Of a DNA stretch of 64,000 nucleotides, positions 34,715 to 45,400 are shown in pieces. Both the position numbers and the translations under genes were made by a program. Numbering within the stretch: position 1 is the stretch's first letter; the number at the start of each line of letters is the position of its first letter. The DNA comes from Pieris napi (Eukaryota; Arthropoda; Insecta; Lepidoptera; Pieridae). The notes beneath the pieces were generated by a model. That model saw only the letters and a program-made list of their open reading frames with translations. It was not told the DNA's origin and ran no database searches. Location: NCBI RefSeq assembly GCF_905475465.1, contig NC_062259.1, positions 878,501 through 942,500 of the forward strand, written 5' to 3'.

Positions 34715-34985
34715 ATTTTTTTGATGTTAAGTGATAACGCTCATGGACACTCAAATCCAGTGGACTTGCAGGTGCTGACCGTTTAAGAATTGGTACGCTC
34801 TTTAATGGACCCTAAGTCGAATTGGTTCTGTCGCCTATGGACACTCAATGCCAGAGGGCTCGCGAGTGCGTTGCCGGTCTCTTAACAAATAGTAAGCTCT
34901 TTTCTTGAAGGGCCTTAATTCGAATTCGTTCGGCCTGTGTGGTCGCAGGTGCTGCCTTTTAAGAATTAATACATTTCTTGTAGGA
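34715..34985 (-). mobile_element. LINE-derived tandem units
   Basis: Two to three diverged copies of the terminal unit (tgtcgcctatggacactcaa, gcgagtgcgttgccggtctc). Confidence 0.58.
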
Positions 34986-35184
34986 CAAATAAATCAATGA
35001 GAGGGGGACCAAACTTTTTAAATTTGATTGATTTAATTTTCTTTTTATTATTAGGTTTTTAATATAACTTATCTTTATCAATAATAATAAAAGTTGTACA
35101 TATATCCACTAAACAAAAGCTATTTTTAAATAACTATAACAAAAAACAATAACTAACTTTAAAATTTTATTAAAAATATATTAT

Positions 35185-35375
35185 TATAAGGAGTCCCTTT
35201 AGGCAAGGTTCCGAAGATACTGGCAGCGTTCCCCCTTTGAATAGCTAGACTAATTATTTGTCCGAGGTAGCTGCCAGCTCTTCGGTCTCCTGTGATGTTG
35301 ACTAACCTTTTTGCTATTCCCTTAAAAAGCCTTATAGCGCTAGGACCCCACGGACCAAGGGTTTTATTATTATCT
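35185..35375. repeat. Dispersed-looking GC-richer block
   Basis: A 190-bp block (ccgaagatactggcagcgtt, ctgccagctcttcggtctcc, ccccacggaccaagggtttt) in AT-rich surroundings. It resembles a transposon 3' region, but no second copy is in the window. Confidence 0.3.
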
Positions 35376-35631
35376 ATTACAATAATAATATTGTAAATAC
35401 TGTATATTTAATTGTTATTAATTAATTATTACACTATAATCATTTTTACATAAGGAACTTTTTATTGAACATTATCACAGGATTAGATTTTTATCGATAA
35501 AAACAGTTCCGAGAAATGCATTACCTACTGAATAATTCCTTGATAAGCAAACAAAGAAATGTTAATTCACAGTGCAGATGATGAACACTGGTGCATACGC
35601 ATCTACACAGACAAAACTTAATTCTGTATAT

Positions 35632-36002
35632 TCTTAATATATATAAATTACGTGTCACGTTGTTTGTCCGCTATGGACACCTAAACTACCGAACCGATAT
35701 CAATCAAATTTGCACACCGTGTGTAGTTTGATCCAACTTAAAAGATAGGATAGCTTACATTTATACCCACAATATTATTTTATTGCAAATTATTTGTTTA
35801 TTATTTGATAGTCACAATTCTAACAGATGGCGCTGTGTTGAAAGTACCAACGTTTCACATAAGCTACAATTTAATGGCATAATCACCAAAAAAGCATGAT
35901 GGTCCCCATGCCTGGTGTTCTCCTACCGTTTCCCTTGAATAGTTTGCTACTATGTAATACAACAAAAACCTTAGCCACAGCAACGATTGGCCGGTCTGCT
36001 AG
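35632..36002 (+). mobile_element. Helitron-like element, 3' end clear
   Basis: It starts near tcttaatatatataaattac and ends gattggccggtctgCTAG followed by T. The 3' end is typical; the 5' boundary is less certain because the base before TC is not A. Confidence 0.55.
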
Positions 36003-36169
36003 TTTAATATATAATATAACACATACACTGAATCATTAAAAGGGTTAAAGGTTGGTGGACTCTCACAGCTCACTTAGTCCGCTGTGCGTAAAGACCTGGC
36101 TAACTAAGCCAGCTCTTTCCAGAAGCACAGAAGTCTCCTGGGCACCTCGCAGTCTTCACGGAGCGACCT

Positions 36170-36310
36170 CACTGCTCTGAGGATTCATCTGCGCTGAAAC
36201 AGTTGCACAGATCCTTCAACAAAAGCGTTGCTCACTGAATGCTGTCTCAAACACGACATCTTTGTATGTTCGCAGGGTACAAAGTAGCGACATTGTGTAT
36301 CTTATGTATT
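36170..36310 (-). repeat. Dispersed repeat block, minus copy
   Basis: Inverse of the 25560-25670 block (gctcactgaatgctgtctca, gacatctttgtatgttcgc). Confidence 0.5.
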
Positions 36311-36550
36311 ATATACTAATATTATAAAGAGGAAAGATTTGTATGCAAGTATGTTTGTAACGAATTTGCGCAAAAAGTACTGGACCGATTTAAAAAATCT
36401 TTCACCAATTCAATGCGACACTATCACTATTTAATATAGAGTGTTTAAATATCTGTATTATATATATTTATTAAAATCGGACATCCCATTCGAAAGATAA
36501 CGAGTTTAATATAATTGAAATAAAATTAATTCACCGCTACGCTACGCCGT
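36310..36550 (+). mobile_element. Helitron-like 5' segment
   Basis: It opens with atactaatattataaagagg followed by cgaatttgcgc and ggaccgatttaaaa, a common leader of lepidopteran Helitron families. A matching 3' CTAG end was not identified. Confidence 0.4.
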
Positions 36551-37320
36551 GATGTTTTCGACATTGCGACTGTAAGGATAGCATTTATATAACTAAAAGA
36601 AATACACAAAACATACGCACTCACACACATACTCATACATTCACGCATACTAATACTTGTGTTTGATTAGTTGTAACAATAAGACTACTTTTTTTTTAAA
36701 TATTGAAATAAATGCACCATGCACGAAATAAATCGTCATAGTCGTAGAACAGTGACGGATCTGACAAATATTATAACAGGGCAGCCATTTTAAAATAATA
36801 TAATCATGTTAGTTTTTGTCATAACTATGTTAATTCATATTCTGTTATTATGGCAATTGGCATACAAGCAAACAAAAGGGTTTGTTTTCAAACAAAATAA
36901 AAATAATAACATTAAATTACACAGTTTTCCAGAAAAATCATATGTTTCTATCAAATCCGTCACATTACCGAATGAATTTGAGATTTAAAAACACATGGAA
37001 TTTTTTTTAATGTAGCCGTAATATTTAATCAATGTAGTATCCAAATTTGATAAAAAGTGGATTTTCGACTTTTCAAATCCGACACTGTTCTACGATCATG
37101 AGGAAATATAATCCAATGCAAGTGTTGCATTAGGTACCACATTAGACCCACGTGTACTGGCTGATCTACCTTTCAGAAGTGGGCTGTTCGGGGTATTTGT
37201 TACAAGGGATTCGATACGGAATAAGTTTAAGGAATTAAATATTATCACACTATTTGGTTAATATATTCTTGAAGCCTTGTTGTATGTACAAAAATATATT
37301 TTAAAACAAAAGGTGACATT
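36550..37320. other. Unassigned AT-rich interval
   Basis: A 60-codon frame at 36806-36988 starts with a hydrophobic stretch but has no recognisable family and no support. Confidence 0.35.
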
Positions 37321-37757
37321 CGCCAGTATAATACTCCAAAGAAAACTAATCTAAGTGTACGACCAACCAGCCTCCAGAAGATAAACCACTCCTTATATGG
37401 AAATTGTAGTCGTTTTTACCACAAACTCCCGAGTGAAATTCGAGATATATCTCTAAATAAATTCAAAGCTCTCGTTAAACTAAATAAATCAATAAGTAAA
37501 GCTTTTTAAAATTTGACGTATATTTAAATGATCCTAAGTCTCAGGATTGATGTGCTCCAGTTCAAACAATTTGTATGACTCATAACTTGGCGATTAAAAA
37601 GAGTGGCGGAAAGTTTCTTGCCAGTTCTTCTTGCTACTACGCCCTTGACTTGCGACCTGGTAGTAAATGTAAATTTAGAATCAATTTAACATCTTTTCTG
37701 TTTTTCATAAGTGAACTTGGTTACCTAAATGAAAAGTTCTTTTGAGTTTGAGAATCA
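37320..37757 (+). mobile_element. LINE (second family): ORF2 C-terminus and 3' tail
   Basis: The frame to TAA at 37508-37510 reads TNLSVRPTSLQKINHSLYGN, then CSRFYHKLPSEIRDIS and FKALVK, the typical end of a LINE reverse-transcriptase ORF. It is followed by a 3' region (ggcgattaaaaagagtggcg, cataagtgaacttggttacc) ending in a tttgagtttgag tail. Six or more tail-only copies occur in the window. Confidence 0.72.
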
Positions 37758-37939
37758 CGGATCAGATGTAATGTTTGTGTACTATATAACCACTAAAACA
37801 CATGATTATATTTCTGATTGCATATCATTCATTGCATTATTGGTACTCATTGATTTTATCGAAACAAATAGATGTTAACTTTCATATCAGTATCCGAATC
37901 TTTCTTTTGAACGCTTATATTTATTTTGCGGAAAATAGT

Positions 37940-38295
37940 GAACGACTCAATTCAGTCTTTCCTCTTTTTGTAATATTTGGAGGAGTCTTGGGCCATGGGA
38001 TTCAAGTGCTAATAAAAGATATAAGTTGACGCCTGGTAGGTGATCCCAGAGCTGGTGCTTTCAACGAATAAGTATCGCAATACAGCGACGAAATGCCAGC
38101 ATTAAGGATGCCCCACAGGGACCATTTTTAAATTTGTTTTTATTTGTCCCCATTAGAGTAGAGACTCTTGCGCCATGGGGTTCAAGTACACAGCTAATTA
38201 AAGATTTAAGTTGGCGTCTGGTGGTGCCGGTTGCTTTCCTCAACGAACAAACATCGCAATACAGCGAGGACTGGAATTTCCTATTATACAATGCC
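37940..38295 (-). repeat. Two successive dispersed-repeat copies
   Basis: Two minus-strand copies (37950-38095 and 38110-38290) of the 19770 family in tandem; the second is the better preserved. Confidence 0.58.
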
Positions 38296-38544
38296 ACACT
38301 TTTTAAATTTATTTTAATTATATTAATTTTTAATTATTATTATTACTATGTAGGTTAAGAAAATTTTAAATACTGTATATGTGTGTGTTCAGTAAATCGT
38401 TTAGTAATTAGTTTTTTAACAAAAAGCATGTTATACAATTGAGAATTATTGTATTTATTTATTAGTTCTAAAATAACGTGTATGCATATAATACATGAAA
38501 ATATGACATCACTAATTTTACACACATACACATCAATTATATTT

Positions 38545-38808
38545 TTTTTTTATATGATTGGACAATTCACACCAATTGACCTAGTCCCATGCTAAGCTGG
38601 TGAAGCTTGTGTTATGGGTACTAGGCAACGGATATACATACATATTATAGATAGATAGACATATAAATACATATTTAAACACCCAAGACCTAAGCACAAC
38701 ACCAAATGCTCATCACATCGATGTTTGTCTCAGCCGGGGATCGAACCCGGGACCCATGAATTCGCAGTCAGGGGTACTAACCACTAGACCAATGAGCCGT
38801 CAATTATA
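38545..38808 (-). mobile_element. Second tRNA-derived SINE family, minus copy
   Basis: Inverse of the element at 20018-20272, closely similar over its full length (tggacaattcacaccaattg ... accactagaccaatgagccg). Confidence 0.8.
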
Positions 38809-39293
38809 ACATACGCAAGCTAGCAAGGAAAAAACTAAACAAGCAAACACAAAATAAAAACTTAAACTTCATTAAGAGCTTGATAAACGTAAAAAACTTA
38901 CGTACGGTAAGTTGGAAGATTGTTGTAAAATATATCAATGTTAGTAATAAAATTAAAGAGCGACTTCAATGGTCCAATAAAAGTAGAAGGTACTGAGACT
39001 TGTAGTTCTAGTAACTCTAGGATTACAAAGAAAGGAAAATGCAAGAAGGTTAGTAAGTATTAAAGTTAAATATTTTATACAATTAAACCAGATCAATGAA
39101 GTCACGTCAGACTTAGATTATCTAACTTGAAATATTCCAATCGGGCCTCGTACGTTTGCAATAAACGCAAGTGTAGACGATTGCAAAGCTTTCTAAGGAA
39201 ACGTTTTTGAACTGTTTTACTGGTATGTTTTTTGCAATGACTAGATAACAGTAGAATATTCTACAATACTAAAGACAGCTGTTTTGTAAAGAG
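38809..39293. other. Unassigned AT-rich interval
   Basis: No gene or delimited element seen. Confidence 0.4.
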
Positions 39294-39296
39294 TTA

Positions 39297-39864
39297 GGCC
39301 CTTTCTCCACTGCTCCGGTCCGGCGTCGGATATCGGAATGAGTCATGAGAAAAATATCGGAAGGCCGGATTGCGCTTCTCCACTACATCCGATCCGACAA
39401 TAATCGATACTTGTATATTTATCATGCAACACCTATATTAACTAAAACCCATATACTTTATTTTATTAATAAAACGTTCTAAATTCTGAATATTTTATTG
39501 CCCTGGCAAGTTTATTACTTTTTTATATTGTCTATTTTAAAATATTATAATCTACTTAATAAATAGTTCACTAATACTATGGTATAAAAATATAAATAAA
39601 TAGCAACATAATTTGGTTTGGTCCAGGTTATCCAGATTCTTTCAAATAAAACAAAATATAAATAAACCTGTGAATAATAATTTATAAACTGTTGGATACT
39701 TGGATATACTTGGACCGATAAAACACCGCGTTCCGATCTAGCAAGTTATCGGATCGTTAAAAACCGGATGCCGGAGTAGTGGAGAAGTACGTAAGTACTG
39801 TTGTGAGTTTCTAAATCGGATCGGTAATTAACGTTTGCCGGACCGGAGCAGTGGAGAAACGGCC
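39297..39864. mobile_element. PIF/Harbinger-type MITE
   Basis: Terminal inverted repeats GGCC(C/G)TTTCTCCACTGCTCC, about 28 bp, are flanked by TTA on both sides (39294-39296 and 39865-39867). A 3-bp TWA target and GGCC-like ends fit the PIF/Harbinger superfamily. Subterminal inverted copies of ccactactccggc-like and cgatccga-like motifs recur inside. Confidence 0.75.
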
Positions 39865-40189
39865 TTACTGTAGTTTGAACGTTTGTAAAGGTGAATAGGA
39901 CTAGCATTTTAGGAGCCTTGTTGGCAACTGTTTGCGTGTGTCTATCAGAATCTTCTTATAAATTAATCTTCTCTGTACGTCGAGAAAACTATGAAGCTGC
40001 TAGCAAGTGGGTAATGGGGGCTTGTTGACGCTGGACTGTGCGACACAGGCAGCGGTGACAATTGTCGGAAACGTACACTCTCTAGCAAGTAACAAAAACG
40101 GCCCCATTTGAAGAAGTGCTGTTTCATCATCAATAAACACCGTCACAAACACTTTCGACAGAGTACACAATCGCAATAGGTAAAATAAT

Positions 40190-40320
40190 ATTCAACTTAG
40201 GGTCCTTCAGGAAAAGAGCGTACCAATTCTTAAAAGGCCGGCAACGCACTCGAGCCCTGTGGCATTGAGAGTGTCCATGGTCGGCGGTATTACTTAACAT
40301 CACGGTAAAAAGATGATGTT
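40190..40320 (+). mobile_element. LINE C-terminal fragment
   Basis: agagcgtaccaattcttaaa followed by aggccggcaacgcactcgag and the stop-proximal ggcggtattacttaacatca. Confidence 0.62.
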
Positions 40321-40699
40321 TTACACGTGTTAAATATTGAATAATTTCCTCCGGAAAGATTAAAATATTAGCATTGATTTTGGGTGTCATGATTATATTA
40401 ATCAATTAATACCTTTATCAAATGATATCGAAGAATCACGACAGTTATAAATTTTTGTACTTCGTATTATCAACAGTTTTGCACGAGAAACTATGATAGG
40501 TAAGCATTTTCTTTACATTATTTATTGTTGTAACGTTTGTGATAAAATCTCTGGATCTTCTGGACTGATTTAGTCAATTCTTTTACCAGTAGATAGCCAC
40601 ATTATTCGTGCTATAATAACCCAAGAAATGAAAAGACTTTCTCGTGGTATTCGGGAAGAGAAAATGGTCGATCGAAAACGTTTCTTACGAACGCTGTAT

Positions 40700-41060
40700 T
40701 AATGAGAGTTATATGGAACCAGCTGAAGTATTTCCGAACCCATACGACAGGGTCCTTCAAGAGCGTACCAATTCTTAAACGGCCGTCAACGCACTCGCGA
40801 GCCCTCTAGCATTGAGTGTCCATAGGCGACAGGTATTTCCCAACCAATTCGATTTAGGGTCATTCATGAGCGTACCAATTCTTAAAAGGCCGGCAACACA
40901 CTCGCAAGCCCTCTGGCATTGATTATCCATAGTTGATAGGTATTTCCGAACCCATTCGACTTAGGTTTCTTCAAGAGCGCACCAATTCTTAAAAGGTCGT
41001 CAACGCACTCGGGAGCACTCTGGCATCGATGTCGAGGGTGTCAAAGGGCGGCGGTATCAC
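40700..41060 (+). mobile_element. LINE-derived tandem array of the ORF2 terminus
   Basis: Three head-to-tail units of about 115-125 bp, each aaccaattcgatttaggg-like to gcactcgcgagccctct-like, joined by ccataggcgacaggtatttc. Confidence 0.7.
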
Positions 41061-41079
41061 ATAATGATTCACGAGGAAG

Positions 41080-41345
41080 CTTTAGATATATAATCGTGTC
41101 GCTTTTTCATCAGTCACACCCTGACTCTGCAGGTCATGCTAGTGGCATGGCACAACTTCCTCCACTCTCCTCTTTCTTCAGCAAGCCTCTGCACCTGGAT
41201 GGTAAGAACGTAAAGGCCTTAACTTGATCGATCCAGCAAGTAGGGGATCGGCCTCGAGGTCTGGTGCCCTCCACTCTGCCAGTCACGAGGAGCTTTTGCT
41301 AGGTTTTCTGGATCTCTGCGTGTCCAAAAATGTCAGGAAGCGTTT
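41080..41345 (+). promoter_or_regulatory. Upstream region of gene D shared with gene C (candidate promoter)
   Basis: A gatatataa box near 41086 is followed about 25 bases later by tcatcagtcaca, which contains the arthropod initiator word TCAGT. The following 200 bp match the region upstream of gene C. It is separated from exon 42419 by LINE insertions. Confidence 0.35.
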
Positions 41346-41494
41346 GTTACAAAGATACTTGTATTCGTGTTAGTATGGATAGGTTTGCTGTCCAGGGAAT
41401 CCTAAGCATCTGCCTCCAACACCACATTTCCACAGCATCTATTTTTATCCTTCCAGTGTCATTATTATATTCAGCGCTATATGGAAAATCGAAA

Positions 41495-41765
41495 GTTCTT
41501 GAAGGACCCTAAGTCGAATTGGTTCGGAAATACTTTAGTGGCAGCTGGATCCACATATTGGTGGTGCACGGCAAAAACTGCCTTAAAAAACGCTCAGTTT
41601 TGAAACGACGGATATCGATTACGGGTGGAATTTCGTATTCTGCCACGACGTCTGGTGAAACTCAGCTGCAGGTATTAATCCGAACAACTCCTCTGAACAC
41701 TCTCCATGGTAAATGCGGTAGACCATGCAGAGTGAGCCCACATCTCTACGCAACGCATGTGTAAT
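41495..41765 (-). mobile_element. LINE ORF2 C-terminal fragment upstream of gene D
   Basis: Minus-strand copy running from the terminal ggaccctaagtcgaattggt through agtttcaccagacgtcgtgg (minus) to ccacatctctacgcaacgca. Confidence 0.68.
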
Positions 41766-42124
41766 GTTTGAGAGGAAAAATGTCATGTTAAGAACAGTTG
41801 TGATGTCTAAACTTATGATCTAACTCTCCCGTTTAGGCACCCTGCCTTTAAAAATCTCATCACCTTCCCCTTGATGGCACAGCAGTGTTCTGTAACGCTT
41901 TAAATACTTAATTACATGTAGATCACGAGGTCTCAAGGCAAATTATTATTATTTTTTTTTTTTGGAAGTTGTATAAGTGAAACAATTAGATAAAAATGAA
42001 GACGGAAGCTAATCAAAACACGATAAAATTGTAAAACAATAATTTTACATATAATTGATACGTGATAAGCGTAATTGATAAGATTAAAAATGGCGGACAG
42101 CTTATCAACAGTTGCTTTGATTTG

Positions 42125-42365
42125 AGAACTGTAATAACTCTATAAAACACTAATTCGGCCCCACATGGGGTATTGTTTTCACTGGGCGGGAGCTTTCCAA
42201 TCTCCATAAAAGCTTCCTCAGAAGTAATTCTCTCCATAAAACCTTCACAGCCTTCTTGCCAAGGTCCATCTATGATGAATCGCTGTAGAGAGCCGTGTCT
42301 TCAACGGCTGGTCGCATGGCGTGTCCCACTTCAGGCGATTCCTGATGGTTCTTTGGGGCTTTAGT
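42125..42365 (+). mobile_element. LINE ORF2 fragment (RT palm/thumb)
   Basis: The plus frame reads LYKTLIRPHMGYCFHWAGAF, a typical (V/I)RPHMEYC.H.WAGA motif of LINE reverse transcriptases. It ends about 55 bp before the gene D signal-peptide exon. Confidence 0.68.
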
Positions 42366-42418
42366 GGGTACCGTAGCGTGTACCTCAGCTACTTTTTTAA
42401 ACTAATTTTCTCTTGCAG

Positions 42419-45400
42419 TGAAATTACTAATACTGGGCCTCGTAGGCCTGGCCTACGCTCGGCCGCAGCTGGACTGTCCATCTGATGGCAGACAATACCT
42501 GTTGGCACATGAATCAGATTGCGCCAAATACTACGTGTGTCAGAATGGAGAAAAACTCGCGACATCACAGTGTCCCGTCGACACATATTTCTCACTGGAA
42601 AATCAGGTATGAAACTCACCTTCAAGAAAAGATCGTACCAATTCTTAACAGACCAGCAATGCACTTGGCATTGAGCTTCATGTACATCACTTAAGGTGAG
42701 CCTCTTGACCGTTTGCAGGGCCCTATAAAAAAAAAGGCCGACAACGCACTTGCGACCCTTCTGGCACTGTGAGTCTATTAGCGGCGGTACCACATAACAT
42801 CCGATGAGTCTCCTGGCCATTTGCCCCCGTACTAAAAAAAGGCCGGCAACGCACTTTTGAGTGTTAACATCTGTATATATTTTCAGATATGCGACCAGCC
42901 CAGTCGGGTTTCTTGTGGGCAAAGGGCGCTGACATCTTCAATACAAATGAATTGTCCATCGTTTTTCTTCGGTGATTTTTTCATTCCGCACGAATCTGAT
43001 TGTTCGATGTATTACAAGTGTGAATCGGGTAGACCCGTCCTGAAGTCATGTGAACATGGAGAGCATTTTAATCCTTCCGCTTGGGTAAGTTTAAATATTC
43101 ACACAAAAATCTGGCATCTTTTATTATGAACAATAAATCCGTCATCCCCTTTCAAACAACGCTCATCTGAAAGCACGCTGGAGTTTCACCCCTTCCGTTG
43201 ACATCCCATACCTCTGCACGATTTGTGTAACAGCAAAGGAACTCCTTGCTTCTCCATCTCTCCTAGACTTTCTATATGAGTTCATATTAGCAGCGATTAA
43301 ACATACATCTTCCGGACAGGCATGCCCTCCAATACGCCATGGGATTGTGGCCAAATTACTGTCCAGTTCTAAAAATAAATACCTACTTTATTGACATACG
43401 AATGATGATGTTCCCTCACGATGTTATTCCTTCACAGTTCCTAAGAATGTTTAATGCGCACATAGAAAGAGATTCCATCGGTGCACAGCCGGAGATCGAA
43501 CCTACGACAGCTTCTATATATGTCTAAATTATTGATTTCAGCGGTGCACCCTCCCAGAGTTAGCGGGCTGCCAAATCAAGAATGAAGCTGAGGTATCAGA
43601 CCAAAACGACCAAAACCCAAACCAAGACCAAACAGACGATAATGATAACGAAACCTTCCCAAATGGTTGTCCCAGGGACTTTCGAAATGAGAAATATTTC
43701 CCTCATCCAGAATGTAATATGTTCTACCAATGTGTACATGGAAGCTACGTTTCGATGCCATGCGCTCCTGGCACCGAGTTCAGCTATAGACTCCAGGTAA
43801 TTGACACTTCTACCGTTTATTTAAATTATTATTATGTAGATAAACTCATTAGCAGCTGTTGCGCGTTTGCGGAAGCCTCAAGCGTTAGGTACTTGATTTG
43901 GAAGAATGTTTTTAGGGAAGTTATTTTATATTGAGAGGTCCAGTTTTAAACATTTCCCCTGTGTGAACTTAAAATAAAGAACTTCTCAATTCCTGGAACG
44001 TTCTAATAAAATCAAATCAACATCCTTTATTCATTTAAGTAACACAATGTACACTTATGAACATTAAAAATCAAGAAAAGAACCAAAAAAAAGAAGAAAA
44101 AGAAGAACTGGCAATAAACTCTCCGCCACGCTTTTCAATCGCCAAGTATGTTGTTTTACACAATGTTTGTAAGGAGCTAATTACCACCTTAATTAAAAAA
44201 ATATATAAAGTTTTGTCCTCTATCAGCAGTAGGTATGGTGAAATAGGACACGTATTATAATAAGGATTTTATAGGTTTAAATATATAGAATGAGATACCA
44301 GATTTCACATCAACAGCTCACAGAATAATGTATGTTTGAATAGGTGTAAGCAGTATTTAAGATATTGTTTTATAACAATTGGCGAAGACTCCAAAGCCTT
44401 TAATTATCGTGGTGATGCCCTTTGAACCAGTAGGCTCCGTCTGTTACCATAGGTCTCTTGATGCAGACCCCGTAAATTCATGCAATCCCGTACATTCTAC
44501 GTATATGTTTATGTGTTAGTTTACATCTGTAAGGCTTAGGGATCCGAGAATTGTTAGATTCTTAGATCTCACCCTCTCATATATTTAGTTATGCAGCTTT
44601 CTGACATCTATAATTTAAACATAAACACATATTGAAAAGTCTACTGGCTGTACTAGACCTCAGACTGCTTGCTAATTTCCCTTCGAAGTATTTTTGATAA
44701 GTTAGGTTACTTTTTGTACATTTACAAAACATCACATCTATTTTTATAACTCTAGAGTCCGAAGACCATATTATTGATTTAAACTGTGAAATCATTTTAT
44801 AAAAACACTTATAGTATAAGATCCCGCTATACAACGACCTTCACCGAGATGCTTATTTAATGAAACTTATTTTATATTTAATTTAATATGTCAATAAATA
44901 TAATCCATATGGGTTGCCTAGCAAATTTCAGTCCAGAGTATGTTTAATTAATATTTAAAAAAAAAATTTTTTTTTATAATTTGCATGTAGTAAATTTTTT
45001 GAACTTTTTTCAATCAATATTTTTAATCAGGGTAGTATTGTATATATATCACTTAAAACTTCTTTTATACTAAAGATGTATATATACTTTAGTGTCACAT
45101 AAAAAATATACACATAAATAATTAATTGATTAAAAACAACCTAACTTTTGCATATTCTATGGGCTTCATACTTTCGATTGGTATAGAATTTATCTAATAA
45201 TCATACCGGTGAAATGTTTAAAAAAATATTTTTTTTTTAAATTAATTAAAAATACTCTGGACTGAAATTTGCTAGGCAACCCATATGGATTATATTTATT
45301 GACATATTAAATTATATATAAAATAAGTTTCATTAAATAAGCATCTCGGTGAAGGTCGTTGTATAGCGGGATCTTAGACCATTAACAAAAACCACTGAGA

